A DNA stretch of 64,000 nt, from the NCBI GenBank assembly GCA_942159475.1, contig OW804099.1, positions 9,129,954-9,193,953 on the forward strand, read 5' to 3'. The translations under genes were made by a program, and so were the position numbers. The notes under the pieces were generated by a model. That model saw only the letters and a program-made list of their open reading frames with translations. It made no database searches and was not told the origin of the DNA. Origin of the DNA: Sthenelais limicola (Eukaryota > Annelida > Polychaeta > Phyllodocida > Sigalionidae). Positions 1-10,374 of the stretch are shown piece after piece (position 1 is the stretch's first letter; the number at the start of each line of letters is the position of its first letter).

Positions 1-1760
1 TTGGAGCGACTAGTATTGCTCTTGCGTTGTCCTCCCTGATCTTTCGAAGGCACTTGTTGACGAGGCTGAAAGGAGGAAAAAGATATGGGCGTCTGAAGGT
101 ACCCCAATCCACAGAGAAAGCATCTACCGTGCTAGCTCCTGGATCAGGGAACCAGCTGATGTAATTTTGGACCTGATGGTTAGCCCTGGACGCGAACAAG
201 TCCACATCTGGTGAGCCAAATCTCTTACAAATCCTTTTGAAGATTTTGGGGTGCAGTTTCCATTCTTTGTTGTCTGCAAAGTGTCGACTTTCGAAGTCTG
301 CATCCACATTGTCTACCCCTGGGATGTAAGAGGCAGTGAGCCAATTGTTATTTGCTTCTGCCCAGTCCCAAATGTCTTTAGCTACATTATCACAAGAGAC
401 AGACTTTGTCCCTCCCATCTTGTTGATGTATGCCACAGTAGTTGTGTTGTCCGATCTGACTAAGAAGGAGGTGTTTTGCTGGTGTTTGTAAAAAGTAAGG
501 AGTCCTAGGTGGACTGCTTTCAGTTCCAGGACGTTGATATGGTAGTCCATTTCGTCCTCCAGCCACCTCTGTCCTGATCGTCCTAGCGGGCAGACAATGC
601 CCCAGCCCTGGTTTGAAGCGTCTGTGAAAACCTCTAAGTGTGGTGTGATGGGTCTGATTACGCGTACTCCATCGAAAATGTTGTCTAACCACCACAGAAG
701 TTCTTTCCTAGCGATTTTTGAAATTCTCATATGCTGTTTGTAATCCCCTTTGTTCCTGGTGAGGGCCCAAATTTTGTTTCTCTCTACTGTTTTGTAGTGA
801 GCAAGTCCATAGTCTACACCTTTGCAAAGGTCTACTAACGTACCTGTTAGGGTTGCGATTTGGGCGATGGTGAACCAATTGGGAGCAAACAGAACATCTT
901 CGAGCTTTTGGGTAATCCGATCGATCTTGTCTGGTGTGGGGTAAACCAGCATTAACTTTGTGTTGATGACATAGCCTAGGAAAATCATTTCATGTGTGGG
1001 ATTGAAACACGACTTTTGGAAATTGATGGTGAACCCTAGTTCTTGTAGCATGGTTGCTACCTGATCTGCAGTCTCCCTGCACTCTTCCTCAGATTCCGCC
1101 CAGATGAACGAATCATCAATGTATGCGAATCTGTGTCTGCCACGGACCCGTAGGGAGTGGAACAGAGGTTTCAGAATTTTTGTAAAAATTCTAGGTGCTG
1201 GACTGAGTCCAAAGGGAACGCAGTTGAACTGGTAATAATTTCCATCCCATTGAAAACACACAAATCGTTTAAACTTGTGATGAAGTGGGAGTGCATAGTA
1301 TGCGTCTTTCAAATCGATTGAAACCATGAATGAACCGGGTGTGACCATGTTAATAGCCACTTCCAGATGGTCCATTTTGAAGTGTTCATGACGTATGTAA
1401 GTGTTTACTACAGTAAGATCTATGATGAGTCTGATCTTCCCATTAGGCTTAGGTCTGGAGAAAATGTTTGACACAAATAAACTTGGGTGATAAGAGATTT
1501 GGCTCACAACTCCTGATGTGATGAGCTTGTTCACTTCCTCGTCTAATAAAGCCTTAGATTCATTGCAAAAACGGTATTGAGATGGAATAGAATTTTGCAC
1601 TGGGGTCGAAATAAAATCTAATTTAACACCTTTGACACATTGAAGGATGAAATGATCCTCAGTTAACGCTTTCCACTGATTTAGATGATTTGCAATTGAA
1701 CCTGGCTTAGAGGAAGGGTTTACCTTTAGTTTTTCTTGTTGTTTTGGTTGTTGTTTTGGT
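1..1760 (-). CDS. DIRS-like reverse transcriptase/RNase H, partial (runs off left edge)
   Basis: Translating the minus strand gives one open frame from about 1760 to base 1 with no stop. It reads RT motifs (LIIDLTVVN, SIDLKDAYY, then YIDD at about 1113-1124), followed by an RNase H region (EVFTDASNQGWGIV, LVRSDNTTTVAYINKMGG) and the tail PDVDLFASRANHQ...YISWFPDP. This tail is characteristic of DIRS-type tyrosine-recombinase retrotransposons. The frame differs from the gag frame and overlaps the Asn-rich gag end, so expression probably needs frameshifting or overlap translation. The methyltransferase-like and tyrosine recombinase parts expected further downstream lie outside the window. The frame looks undamaged over the visible 1.7 kb. 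Family placement is from motif recognition. Confidence 0.85.
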
Positions 1761-3423
1761 TGTTGTTGTTGTAATGGGGTTTTTGGTTCCCGCGGTCGTA
1801 ACTCTTGTAACCCTTGTTCGAGTTCTGGTTGTTGTTGTGGCTGTTGTTGTTGTACCTGCCACAGTTGTTGTTGTTGTTGTTGTTGTTGTAGTGCCTGCCG
1901 CGGCCCCCACGGTTGCCTCTCCCGTTGCCACGGCCCCGGCCGTTTTTTGAGCCCTGATTCTGATTAAATTTGGCTGCTAGTTTGTTAGTGACTTCTACCT
2001 TCTTTATAGCCTCTTCCAGGTCAGCCCCTAGCAGGCTTGTTTCCGTTGGAGGGAACCGGACTAGATCAGATGCTAAAACCTTAAACCTTTCGGGGAAGTG
2101 TTCCCCGATTGCCAGCCTTCTGCCCTTGACCAGCTCCTCTGCGTTATGATGGGAGGCAAGGAACATTGCGTCACGCAACATCTCCATTGTTCCCAGCAGG
2201 GTTTCCGGTTTTACTATAGCATTAACTTGTTCTAAGGTTATTCCCGGCTTATCCTTTCCTTTACTGGTGCTCTTGACTTTTTTATCCAGAGCGGTAAGTT
2301 TGACCATTTCGTCCTTCAGACGGACGTACTCCAGGCTGAGAGCATTGGAAGCCGTAGTGATAGCTGTGATCATTTTGAGGTACATCTCCTGATGTTTTTG
2401 TTTCAGGTTATCGTTCTTCCGTGCATCGAAATCTAGAGATTTCCACAAGGCGGCATCTACTGTAGGGACTTGTAGGTTAGGCGCATTTTCTGGCCTGCCA
2501 TACCTGTCCTTGATTTCTTTGATCTTTTCCTGTGTGACCGGTTTTGACATGACAAAATTTGTGAACTCGGCTACTTCCTTAGCCAGTGGTGGCCCTATCG
2601 TAGTATCCAACTTAGCTTGGGCAAGGAACCCTCCGAAAGGGTTTGGGTTTGATTGAGCTGGAGTTTCCTCGGTCTCCTCAATCTCCCTGTCTTCCTCTGG
2701 AATGTTATCCTGAAGGGCCCTAATCTCCTCGATAGTAAGGCCCACATTAAGTAAATCGTTCACATATTGTTCGTCCCCGTCTGGTAAGGACTTATCCTCG
2801 TCTCTCTCACTCAAGTCATGGACCTTCTTAGGTTTGGAGCTCACGTGCTCTTTGCTTTTGTTTACCTCGGCCGCCATTTTTCCGGACCCGGAAATGGCAG
2901 AGGTCGTGGCTTGGGGTGACCTGCGGTCATAGCGCTCGTGGTGGCGACTGGGGGACCTCGAGCGGTCCTCATGGTGAGCATACCTGTGGCGCTTGTAGCG
3001 GTGAGAGTGAGAGTGAGAATGGGAGTGGGAGCTGTGCCTCCTCCTGCGGGACCGCCGATGGCGGGAACCTTGAGATGATGAGCTAGAAGATTCTCTCGAC
3101 GAGGATCTGTGTCTCCTATGCTTCGAGCGAGACCTGTGAGACTCTGATGTTTGTCCCTGTTTATCAGCAAACCTGGGGTCCTGAGCCAGTTGGTTCAGAA
3201 CTATGTCCCCAATGTCTTTTGCTAGCATGGCCTTTAGCTCCGGGGAGATCTGCACAGCCCTGGGTGGTTTCGGTTCTTTACCGAGCCCGGCCAAGATGGC
3301 GGCGGCCCGCCGCTCATCTTCCCCTCGTGGGAGGCCGCCATGTTGGTCTTCCTCCCCTCGTGGGTGACCGTCATGGTGGTCATCCTCCTCCTTGGAGTGA
3401 TGAGAGTGTTCACTATCTGACAT
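1726..3423 (-). CDS. DIRS-like Gag-like ORF1
   Basis: This open frame of about 566 aa starts at the ATG at 3423 (MSDSEHSHHSKE). It is open further up to 3570, but the 3423 start gives a more natural acidic/His-rich N-terminus. The N-terminal third is low complexity: acidic/His repeats, an Arg/Ser-rich tract and a Ser-His dipeptide run. A globular middle part follows (about residues 200-480), then an Arg/Gly-rich stretch and a poly-Asn tail. It lies directly upstream of the RT frame, where DIRS elements carry their Gag-like ORF. The protein probably packages element RNA. No zinc knuckle is visible. Gag assignment rests on position and composition, not on a recognised domain. Confidence 0.7.
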   Translation of the reverse strand: MSDSEHSHHSKEEDDHHDGHPRGEEDQHGGLPRGEDERRAAAILAGLGKEPKPPRAVQISPELKAMLAKDIGDIVLNQLAQDPRFADKQGQTSESHRSRSKHRRHRSSSRESSSSSSQGSRHRRSRRRRHSSHSHSHSHSHRYKRHRYAHHEDRSRSPSRHHERYDRRSPQATTSAISGSGKMAAEVNKSKEHVSSKPKKVHDLSERDEDKSLPDGDEQYVNDLLNVGLTIEEIRALQDNIPEEDREIEETEETPAQSNPNPFGGFLAQAKLDTTIGPPLAKEVAEFTNFVMSKPVTQEKIKEIKDRYGRPENAPNLQVPTVDAALWKSLDFDARKNDNLKQKHQEMYLKMITAITTASNALSLEYVRLKDEMVKLTALDKKVKSTSKGKDKPGITLEQVNAIVKPETLLGTMEMLRDAMFLASHHNAEELVKGRRLAIGEHFPERFKVLASDLVRFPPTETSLLGADLEEAIKKVEVTNKLAAKFNQNQGSKNGRGRGNGRGNRGGRGRHYNNNNNNNNCGRYNNNSHNNNQNSNKGYKSYDRGNQKPHYNNNNQNNNQNNKKN

Positions 3424-3498
3424 TTCGGTGAATCTGTATGAAACAGAAAAATAGAGATGTTGGGTAAATTGTATCCGACATTGAATGGAGTATGAGTG

Positions 3499-3562
3499 AC
3501 CGTACATGTGAACACGAGGGACTCCGATGGAGTCCTGAGCACTCCGATGGAGTGCGTACGGT
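3499..3562. repeat. Twin hairpins inside an outer stem (DIRS leader)
   Basis: Two perfect 7-bp stems with GAT loops sit side by side (3519-3535 and 3539-3555). They are enclosed by complementary ACCGTAC (3499-3505) and GTACGGT (3556-3562). On the minus strand this lies about 75 nt upstream of the likely gag start. The structure is seen directly; a role in the element's RNA is inferred. Confidence 0.6.
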
Positions 3563-4281
3563 TTTCCCACTAAAGGGGCTCATAAACGATCTACGATGTA
3601 GATAGTGGTATCAATGAAGTCACAATTGCACAATTAATCCAATGAAGTGTGATAATAGGTAGTTTACCTGGTGAAGTTTGAAAAATAATCCAATTGAGTT
3701 GCGGAGCGATGAGCTCATGTGTGGTCGCTTCGGCGTGCGTCTCTAAAAGTGTCGGTCGCTGGCTGCGCCACCTATATCTCATCTGCTCTGCCATCTGACG
3801 ATGGACAGACGAACTAGAATCAATACGTCAGTGAATAACTACCTTATTTTCTGGGATCTAATTCCAAACTCGCAGAGTTTTGAGTTTGGTCAAAAATCTT
3901 GCCGCGGGGTCGTCGATGGGTTCTGCATATGTCGTAAATGTTAACATTGATTGTCGTAATGGCCAGTACTTCCGGCTACTCAGGCACTCAGTAGATGGAG
4001 ATTTATACACATTTTTCAAGAATTCTAACAAGTCTGCGTGCGTCTTCTCTTGTGCTGTAGTTGTGTGCGTGTTTCTGGGAAATATTGTGGGTCTACGAAG
4101 TAATGACAGTGAATTATCGACGACTAACTCTACTTCAGTGATAATGTTGACTGCGGAGAAATTAGTTGGCACTAGTCGGCGACACTGTCCTCAATGTCGC
4201 TAGATGCGTGATAGATTAAACTCTCATTATTATATTATTTCTTCTGTTGTAATTGGATTCGGTTACTGTATTTATATACGC
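3563..4281. other. Non-coding stretch between DIRS-like element and satellite
   Basis: No convincing gene is present; the short overlapping frames on both strands look like chance. The terminal or internal-complementary repeats expected for a DIRS element should start around here, but without the other end they cannot be recognised. Confidence 0.4.
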
Positions 4282-4289
4282 TAAAACGT

Positions 4290-7200
4290 TAAATACTTCA
4301 TGTAGAATGTGTTGTAACAACAGCAGCCATGAGTGCGCCAGTAGTACCAAGTATCATGTAGAATGTGTTGTAACAACAACAGCCATGAGTGCGGCAGTAG
4401 TACCAAGTATCATGTAGAATGTGTTGTAACAACAGCAGCCATGAGTGCGCCAGTAGTACCAAGTATCATGTAGAATGTGTTGTAACAACAACAGCCATGA
4501 GTGCGGCAGTAGTACCAAGTATCATGTAGAATGTGTTGTAACAGCAGCCATGAGTGCGCCAGTAGTACCAAGTATCATGTAGAATGTGTTGTAACAGCAG
4601 CCATGAGTGCGGCAGTAGTACCAAGTATCATGTAGAATGTGTTGTAACAACAGCCATGAGTGCGCCAGTAGTACCAAGTATCATGTAGAATGTGTTGTAA
4701 CAACAGCCATGAGTGCGCCAGTAGTACCAAGTATCATGTAGAATGTGTTGTAACAACAGCCATGAGTGCGGCAGTAGTACCAAGTATCATGTAGAATGTG
4801 TTGTAACAACAGCAGCCATGAGTGCGGCAGTAGTACCAAGTATCATGTAGAATGTGTTGTAACAACAGCCATGAGTGCGGCAGTAGTACCAAGTATCATG
4901 TAGAATGTGTTGTAACAGCAGCCATGAGTGCGGCAGTAGTACCAAGTATCATGTAGAATGTGTTGTAACAACAGCAGCCATGAGTGCGGCAGTAGTACCA
5001 AGTATCATGTAGAATGTGTTGTAACAACAGCAGCCATGAGTGCGGCAGTAGTACCAAGTATCATGTAGAATGTGTTGTAACAACAGCCATGAGTGCGCCA
5101 GTAGTACCAAGTATCATGTAGAATGTGTTGTAACAGCAGCCATGAGTGCGGCAGTAGTACCAAGTATCATGTAGAATGTGTTGTAACAACAGCAGCCATG
5201 AGTGCGGCAGTAGTACCAAGTATCATGTAGAATGTGTTGTAACAACAGCCATGAGTGCGGCAGTAGTACCAAGTATCATGTAGAATGTGTTGTAACAGCA
5301 GCCATGAGTGCGGCAGTAGTACCAAGTATCATGTAGAATGTGTTGTAACAACAGCAGCCATGAGTGCGGCAGTAGTACCAAGTATCATGTAGAATGTGTT
5401 GTAACAACAGCAGCCATGAGTGCGGCAGTAGTACCAAGTATCATGTAGAATGTGTTGTAACAACAGCAGCCATGAGTGCGGCAGTAGTACCAAGTATCAT
5501 GTAGAATGTGTTGTAACAGCAGCCATGAGTGCGGCAGTAGTACCAAGTATCATGTAGAATGTGTTGTAACAGCAGCCATGAGTGCGGCAGTAGTATCAAG
5601 TATCATGTAGAATGTGTTGTAACAACAGCCATGAGTGCGGCAGTAGTACCAAATATCATGTAGAATGTGTTGTAACAACAGCAGCCATGAGTGCGGCAGT
5701 AGTACCAAGTATCATGTAGAATGTGTTGTAACAACAGCAGCCATGAGTGCGGCAGTAGTACCAAGTATCATGTAGAATGTGTTGTAACAGCAGCCATGAG
5801 TGCGCCAGTAGTACCAAGTATCATGTAGAATGTGTTGTAACAACAGCAGCCATGAGTGCGGCAGTAGTACCAAGTATCATGTAGAATGTGTTGTAACAGC
5901 AGCCATGAGTGCGGCAGTAGTATCAAGTATCATGTAGAATGTGTTGTAACAGCAGCCATGAGTGCGGCAGTAGTATCAAGTATCATGTAGAATGTGTTGT
6001 AACAACAGCAGCCATGAGTGCGGCAGTAGTATCAAGTATCATGTAGAATGTGTTGTAACAACAGCAGCCATGAGTGCGGCAGTAGTACCAAGTATCATGT
6101 AGAATGTGTTGTAACAACAGCAGCCATGAGTGCGGCAGTAGTACCAAGTATCATGTAGAATGTGTTGTAACAACAGCAGCCATGAGTGCGGCAGTAGTAC
6201 CAAGTATCATGTAGAATGTGTTGTAACAGCAGCCATGAGTGCGGCAGTAGTATCAAGTATCATGTAGAATGTGTTGTAACAACAGCAGCCATGAGTGCGG
6301 CAGTAGTACCAAATATCATGTAGAATGTGTTGTAACAACAACAGCCATGAGTGCGGCAGTAGTACCAAGTATCATGTAGAATGTGTTGTAACAGCAGCCA
6401 TGAGTGCGGCAGTAGTACCAAGTATCATGTAGAATGTGTTGTAACAGCAGCCATGAGTGCGGCAGTAGTACCAAGTATCATGTAGAATGTGTTGTAACAA
6501 CAGCCATGAGTGCGGCAGTAGTATCAAGTATCATGTAGAATGTGTTGTAACAACAGCAGCCATGAGTGCGGCAGTAGTACCAAGTATCATGTAGAATGTG
6601 TTGTAACAACAGCCATGAGTGCGGCAGTAGTACCAAGTATCATGTAGAATGTGTTGTAACAACAGCCATGAGTGCGGCAGTAGTATCAAGTATCATGTAG
6701 AATGTGTTGTAACAACAGCAGCCATGAGTGCGGCAGTAGTACCAAGTATCATGTAGAATGTGTTGTAACAACAGCAGCCATGAGTGCGGCAGTAGTATCA
6801 AGTATCATGTAGAATGTGTTGTAACAACAGCAGCCATGAGTGCGGCAGTAGTACCAAGTATCATGTAGAATGTGTTGTAACAGCAGCCATGAGTGCGGCA
6901 GTAGTACCAAGTATCATGTAGAATGTGTTGTAACAACAGCAGCCATGAGTGCGGCAGTAGTACCAAGTATCATGTAGAATGTGTTGTAACAGCAGCCATG
7001 AGTGCGGCAGTAGTACCAAGTATCATGTAGAATGTGTTGTAACAACAGCAGCCATGAGTGCGGCAGTAGTACCAAGTATCATGTAGAATGTGTTGTAACA
7101 ACAGCAGCCATGAGTGCGGCAGTAGTACCAAGTATCATGTAGAATGTGTTGTAACAACAGCAGCCATGAGTGCGGCAGTAGTACCAAGTATCATGTAGAA

Positions 7201-7798
7201 TGTGTTGTAACAGCAGCCATGAGTGCGGCAGTAGTACCAAGTATCATGTAGAATGTGTTGTAACAGCAGCCATGAGTGCGGCAGTAGTATCAAGTATCAT
7301 GTAGAATGTGTTGTAACAACAGCCATGAGTGCGGCAGTAGTACCAAATATCATGTAGAATGTGTTGTAACAACAGCAGCCATGAGTGCGGCAGTAGTACC
7401 AAGTATCATGTAGAATGTGTTGTAACAACAGCAGCCATGAGTGCGGCAGTAGTACCAAGTATCATGTAGAATGTGTTGTAACAACAGCAGCCATGAGTGC
7501 GGCAGTAGTACCAAGTATCATGTAGAATGTGTTGTAACAACAGCAGCCATGAGTGCGGCAGTAGTACCAAGTATCATGTAGAATGTGTTGTAACAACAGC
7601 AGCCATGAGTGCGGCAGTAGTACCAAGTATCATGTAGAATGTGTTGTAACAGCAGCCATGAGTGCGGCAGTAGTATCAAGTATCATGTAGAATGTGTTGT
7701 AACAACAGCAGCCATGAGTGCGGCAGTAGTACCAAATATCATGTAGAATGTGTTGTAACAACAGCAGCCATGAGTGCGGCAGTAGTATCAAATATCAT
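4290..7798. repeat. Satellite array, 53/56-bp unit, about 64 copies
   Basis: The array is a head-to-tail repeat of a unit reading TATCATGTAGAATGTGTTGT, then AAC(AAC)(AGC)AGCC, ATGAGTGCGGCAGTAGTACC, AAG. Units are 53 or 56 bp, differing by one triplet inside the CAA/CAG stretch; a few variants carry CAACAACAG. Point variants recur: GCGCCAG versus GCGGCAG, mostly at the left end, and ATCAAG or ACCAAA instead of ACCAAG, mostly at the right end. The first units alternate as dimers. The unit contains stops in all useful frames, so it is not coding. Confidence 0.97.
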
Positions 7799-7805
7799 GT
7801 CAGAA

Positions 7806-9348
7806 CAATCCTCCCAGCTGGGGCCACGATATGTCATGCTGACCCGGAGATAATAACATGAACAAATCACTTAGTTCTGTTTCGTAAAAGTAATTGAGCC
7901 CCCTTGATTAGCTATATTTGCAGCAGTTTATTTTACTGATCTCATTAAACATATATTGTTGAGCTGTTGTCGTAAATGTTGAGATGAGTTAACATGGAAT
8001 TAATGATGAACATTTAACATGAACATGCAGTAGCATAATAACAATAACATCAGAAACATCAGCAGGAAGATCAGCTTTAGAATATAAATAATCCAGTCAG
8101 AGTAAGTTTGTAGTAAGGGCTTCTAGTATGAGTATGTAATAGTTTCATTTCCATATTTATATACATTTACAATACTTGTAAAATGTCAGGAAAATGGATT
8201 TTAATCCCTCTTTGACTGAACATATAAAGGTCCTCCTGGATAAGACCGAGAAGTATGAGAAGTTAGACTTTGGTCCATTATGTTAATGAACATATAATAT
8301 CATTGAATTGGTAATGAAGATTATAGGCTCCATCTACTTATTATATAGTTCATTAATCCTCCCAAGGAATAACAAAGGAAAAAGAGAAAAATGATGAAAC
8401 AATGAAGATGAATAAATACTCAATAAAAATTTAATAAATGATGTAGCAATAGATGATCTGGTGTCCAACACATGTGTAAGCTCATCTCAGCATCAGGTGG
8501 TGCATCCAGAAAGCATACCGGTGGATTGGGTTGTGTTGGGATCTGACTTTTAGGCTAGTTGCTTGTATAAATAAAGAAAAACAGTTGCCGACGAACTCCC
8601 GTCCACCCAGCTGCCCCGGTTTCTACCACTTCCACCCCACCCCCACCCCTAGCTGTACCTACAACCCATTCAAGTGACTGGGCTGTAGAGCGCCCTATGC
8701 AATTATTTCCAAAATCGCCACTAAGTGTATTAAATGTTCAAAATATCACTATTAAATAGGCTCATGTCTATGTTTTAGTTGGAGCATGGGTAAAATACAT
8801 ATTGCGCTACACTTAGATTATACAATCTGACTGACTGGCGGTAAAATCAACTATAGATAACCATTGAAACAGACTATAGTCAGTGGTGAAATAGACAATA
8901 AGCGCGGCGCTGATAGCACGTTATGCATAACCATGCACGCCCGTAGGTTTACCGTAAGTGGCAGCGTAGGCTGGCAAGCTTTGAAAGTGTTTTAAATAGC
9001 ATTTCCACTTAGTATATAACAAGATATGGCTTACATTCACTATATTTACAATAGGACAGAACTATGAGACAGTGTCCCGTTTATTGTGGGCATTTCTAAG
9101 CAAAGTTTCATTCCGCTTCACCCAGGCGTGCATGGAGCGGACATTTGGATGCTGCTTAGCAACAGACGACGTTGCGTCATGGCTTCAAATTTGATTGGGT
9201 GATGCGTCACAACAAGCATGACTCGTGCGTAGCCAAATATAAACAACATTCATCGTAGACGGGACTTGTTGCAAAAGTTAGGATTACAAAATACATATTG
9301 TCCCCCGCATTTATATAATATGCCCGTGCATCAAATTAATCATATAAG
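7806..9348. other. Unannotated flanking DNA
   Basis: About 1.5 kb of mostly AT-rich sequence with no credible ORF. A pyrimidine-rich patch lies near 8620-8655 (runs of CCACCCC). It ends at the 4-bp target duplication (TAAG, 9345-9348) of gypsy element C. Confidence 0.5.
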
Positions 9349-9758
9349 TGTAGTGTTCTTCACTACAACCCAGTTCTTTTAGCAAAGAATAAAGCAAAAG
9401 AGTGATTTCCTACACCGTTCTCTGTTTATTCAAACTCAAGAGGTAAGCATGACCTGTCCGAAGCTGGTTCTCGGACCTGTACACCAATCCAGGTACACAG
9501 TACCACATGGTGTCTCGGAGTACATGAACATCAGTACTAATTAATAAAAGATTTGAAATACTTTACAGTCACACGGGCACTAAGGCCACAGTCCTTTATA
9601 CATTAAGGTTAGACAATAACACTGTAAAATGCTGCCAGAGAGCAATAGGAGATAGAAATACGCGTGACTTCTAATCTCAGTAATATGACACAGAGAAATA
9701 GCACACAGTGGTAGCTCCAGCTGGTGCTTCGGAGAGGAAGTAAACCAATACCACTACA
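9349..9758 (-). repeat. 3' LTR of element C
   Basis: The 410-bp repeat starts TGTAGTG and ends CACTACA, a perfect 7-bp terminal inverted repeat with the canonical TG...CA ends. On the minus strand it contains a TATA-like TATAAAG near 9594-9600 and an AATAAA near 9423-9428. The other copy is 20298-20707. Confidence 0.95.
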
Positions 9759-9782
9759 ATACCCCTTTCCCTTTTTTAGGAT
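9759..9782 (-). promoter_or_regulatory. Polypurine tract of element C
   Basis: Read on the minus strand, the bases just before the 3' LTR are CCTAAAAAAGGGAAAGGGG followed by TAT. This is the expected purine run that primes plus-strand DNA synthesis. Confidence 0.75.
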
Positions 9783-10374
9783 TTTTAACAAAATTGAAAA
9801 ATCCGAACAGGAGAAAAATTTCAAAAAGGGTAATAAAGATAGCAGTTTCAATGGTAAAAACTGATAAAAGTACAAACATCCGAACTTCGGAAATAATAAA
9901 ATACAGTTACAGATAGGTGCATAAAGTGACCTCTCTACATACAAAACATATCGGAAACGTTAAGAATCGTACAAAAAGGAGCTTATAGAGTCCTCACTAC
10001 ATACGAAAACATGTCCGAAGTTAAAGGCAGTGTACAAGTAGGAGCATATGGTGTCCTATCTATATATGAGAACAAATCCGAAGTTATAAAATATATGTTA
10101 AACTCTTGTAGAAATCCTTATTTCGTTTAGAAAGGTAAAGTGTAGCAGACCTTCTGTCCAACAACACATCAAAAATCACAAGAGTAGAAAAATATAAAAA
10201 TCTGAAACCTCAAGACACAGTATGACATAACGAGGTATATACAAGGTAGAAAAATAAATTCTCTGCTGAGAAACATTCCTATTCGGAAAAATCTGAAAAG
10301 GTCCGAGGGAGGAATTGAAAAAGTGTTCGTATATACAAGTAACCCTCACAGTTTAAACAATGTCCGCAGGCATA
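9783..10374 (-). other. 3' untranslated region of element C with diverged about 70-bp repeats
   Basis: This is non-coding DNA between the third ORF and the polypurine tract. From about 9885 to 10090 three diverged copies follow one another. Each contains a CGAAGTTA-like start, an ACAAGTAGGAGCATA-like middle and a CTCTACATACGAAAACAT-like end. Confidence 0.5.

Noticed and set aside
1744..1950. Plus-strand ORF of almost pure Val/Ala and minus-strand Thr-rich ORF
   Set aside because: Both are other-frame readings of the Asn-codon (AAC) repeat at the gag end.
3858..4203. Overlapping about 105-aa ORFs on both strands
   Set aside because: Mutually overlapping, no domain, and next to a satellite; no evidence for either.
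4290..7798. CRISPR-like array
   Set aside because: Whole unit repeats without unique spacers, in clearly eukaryotic DNA; it is a satellite.
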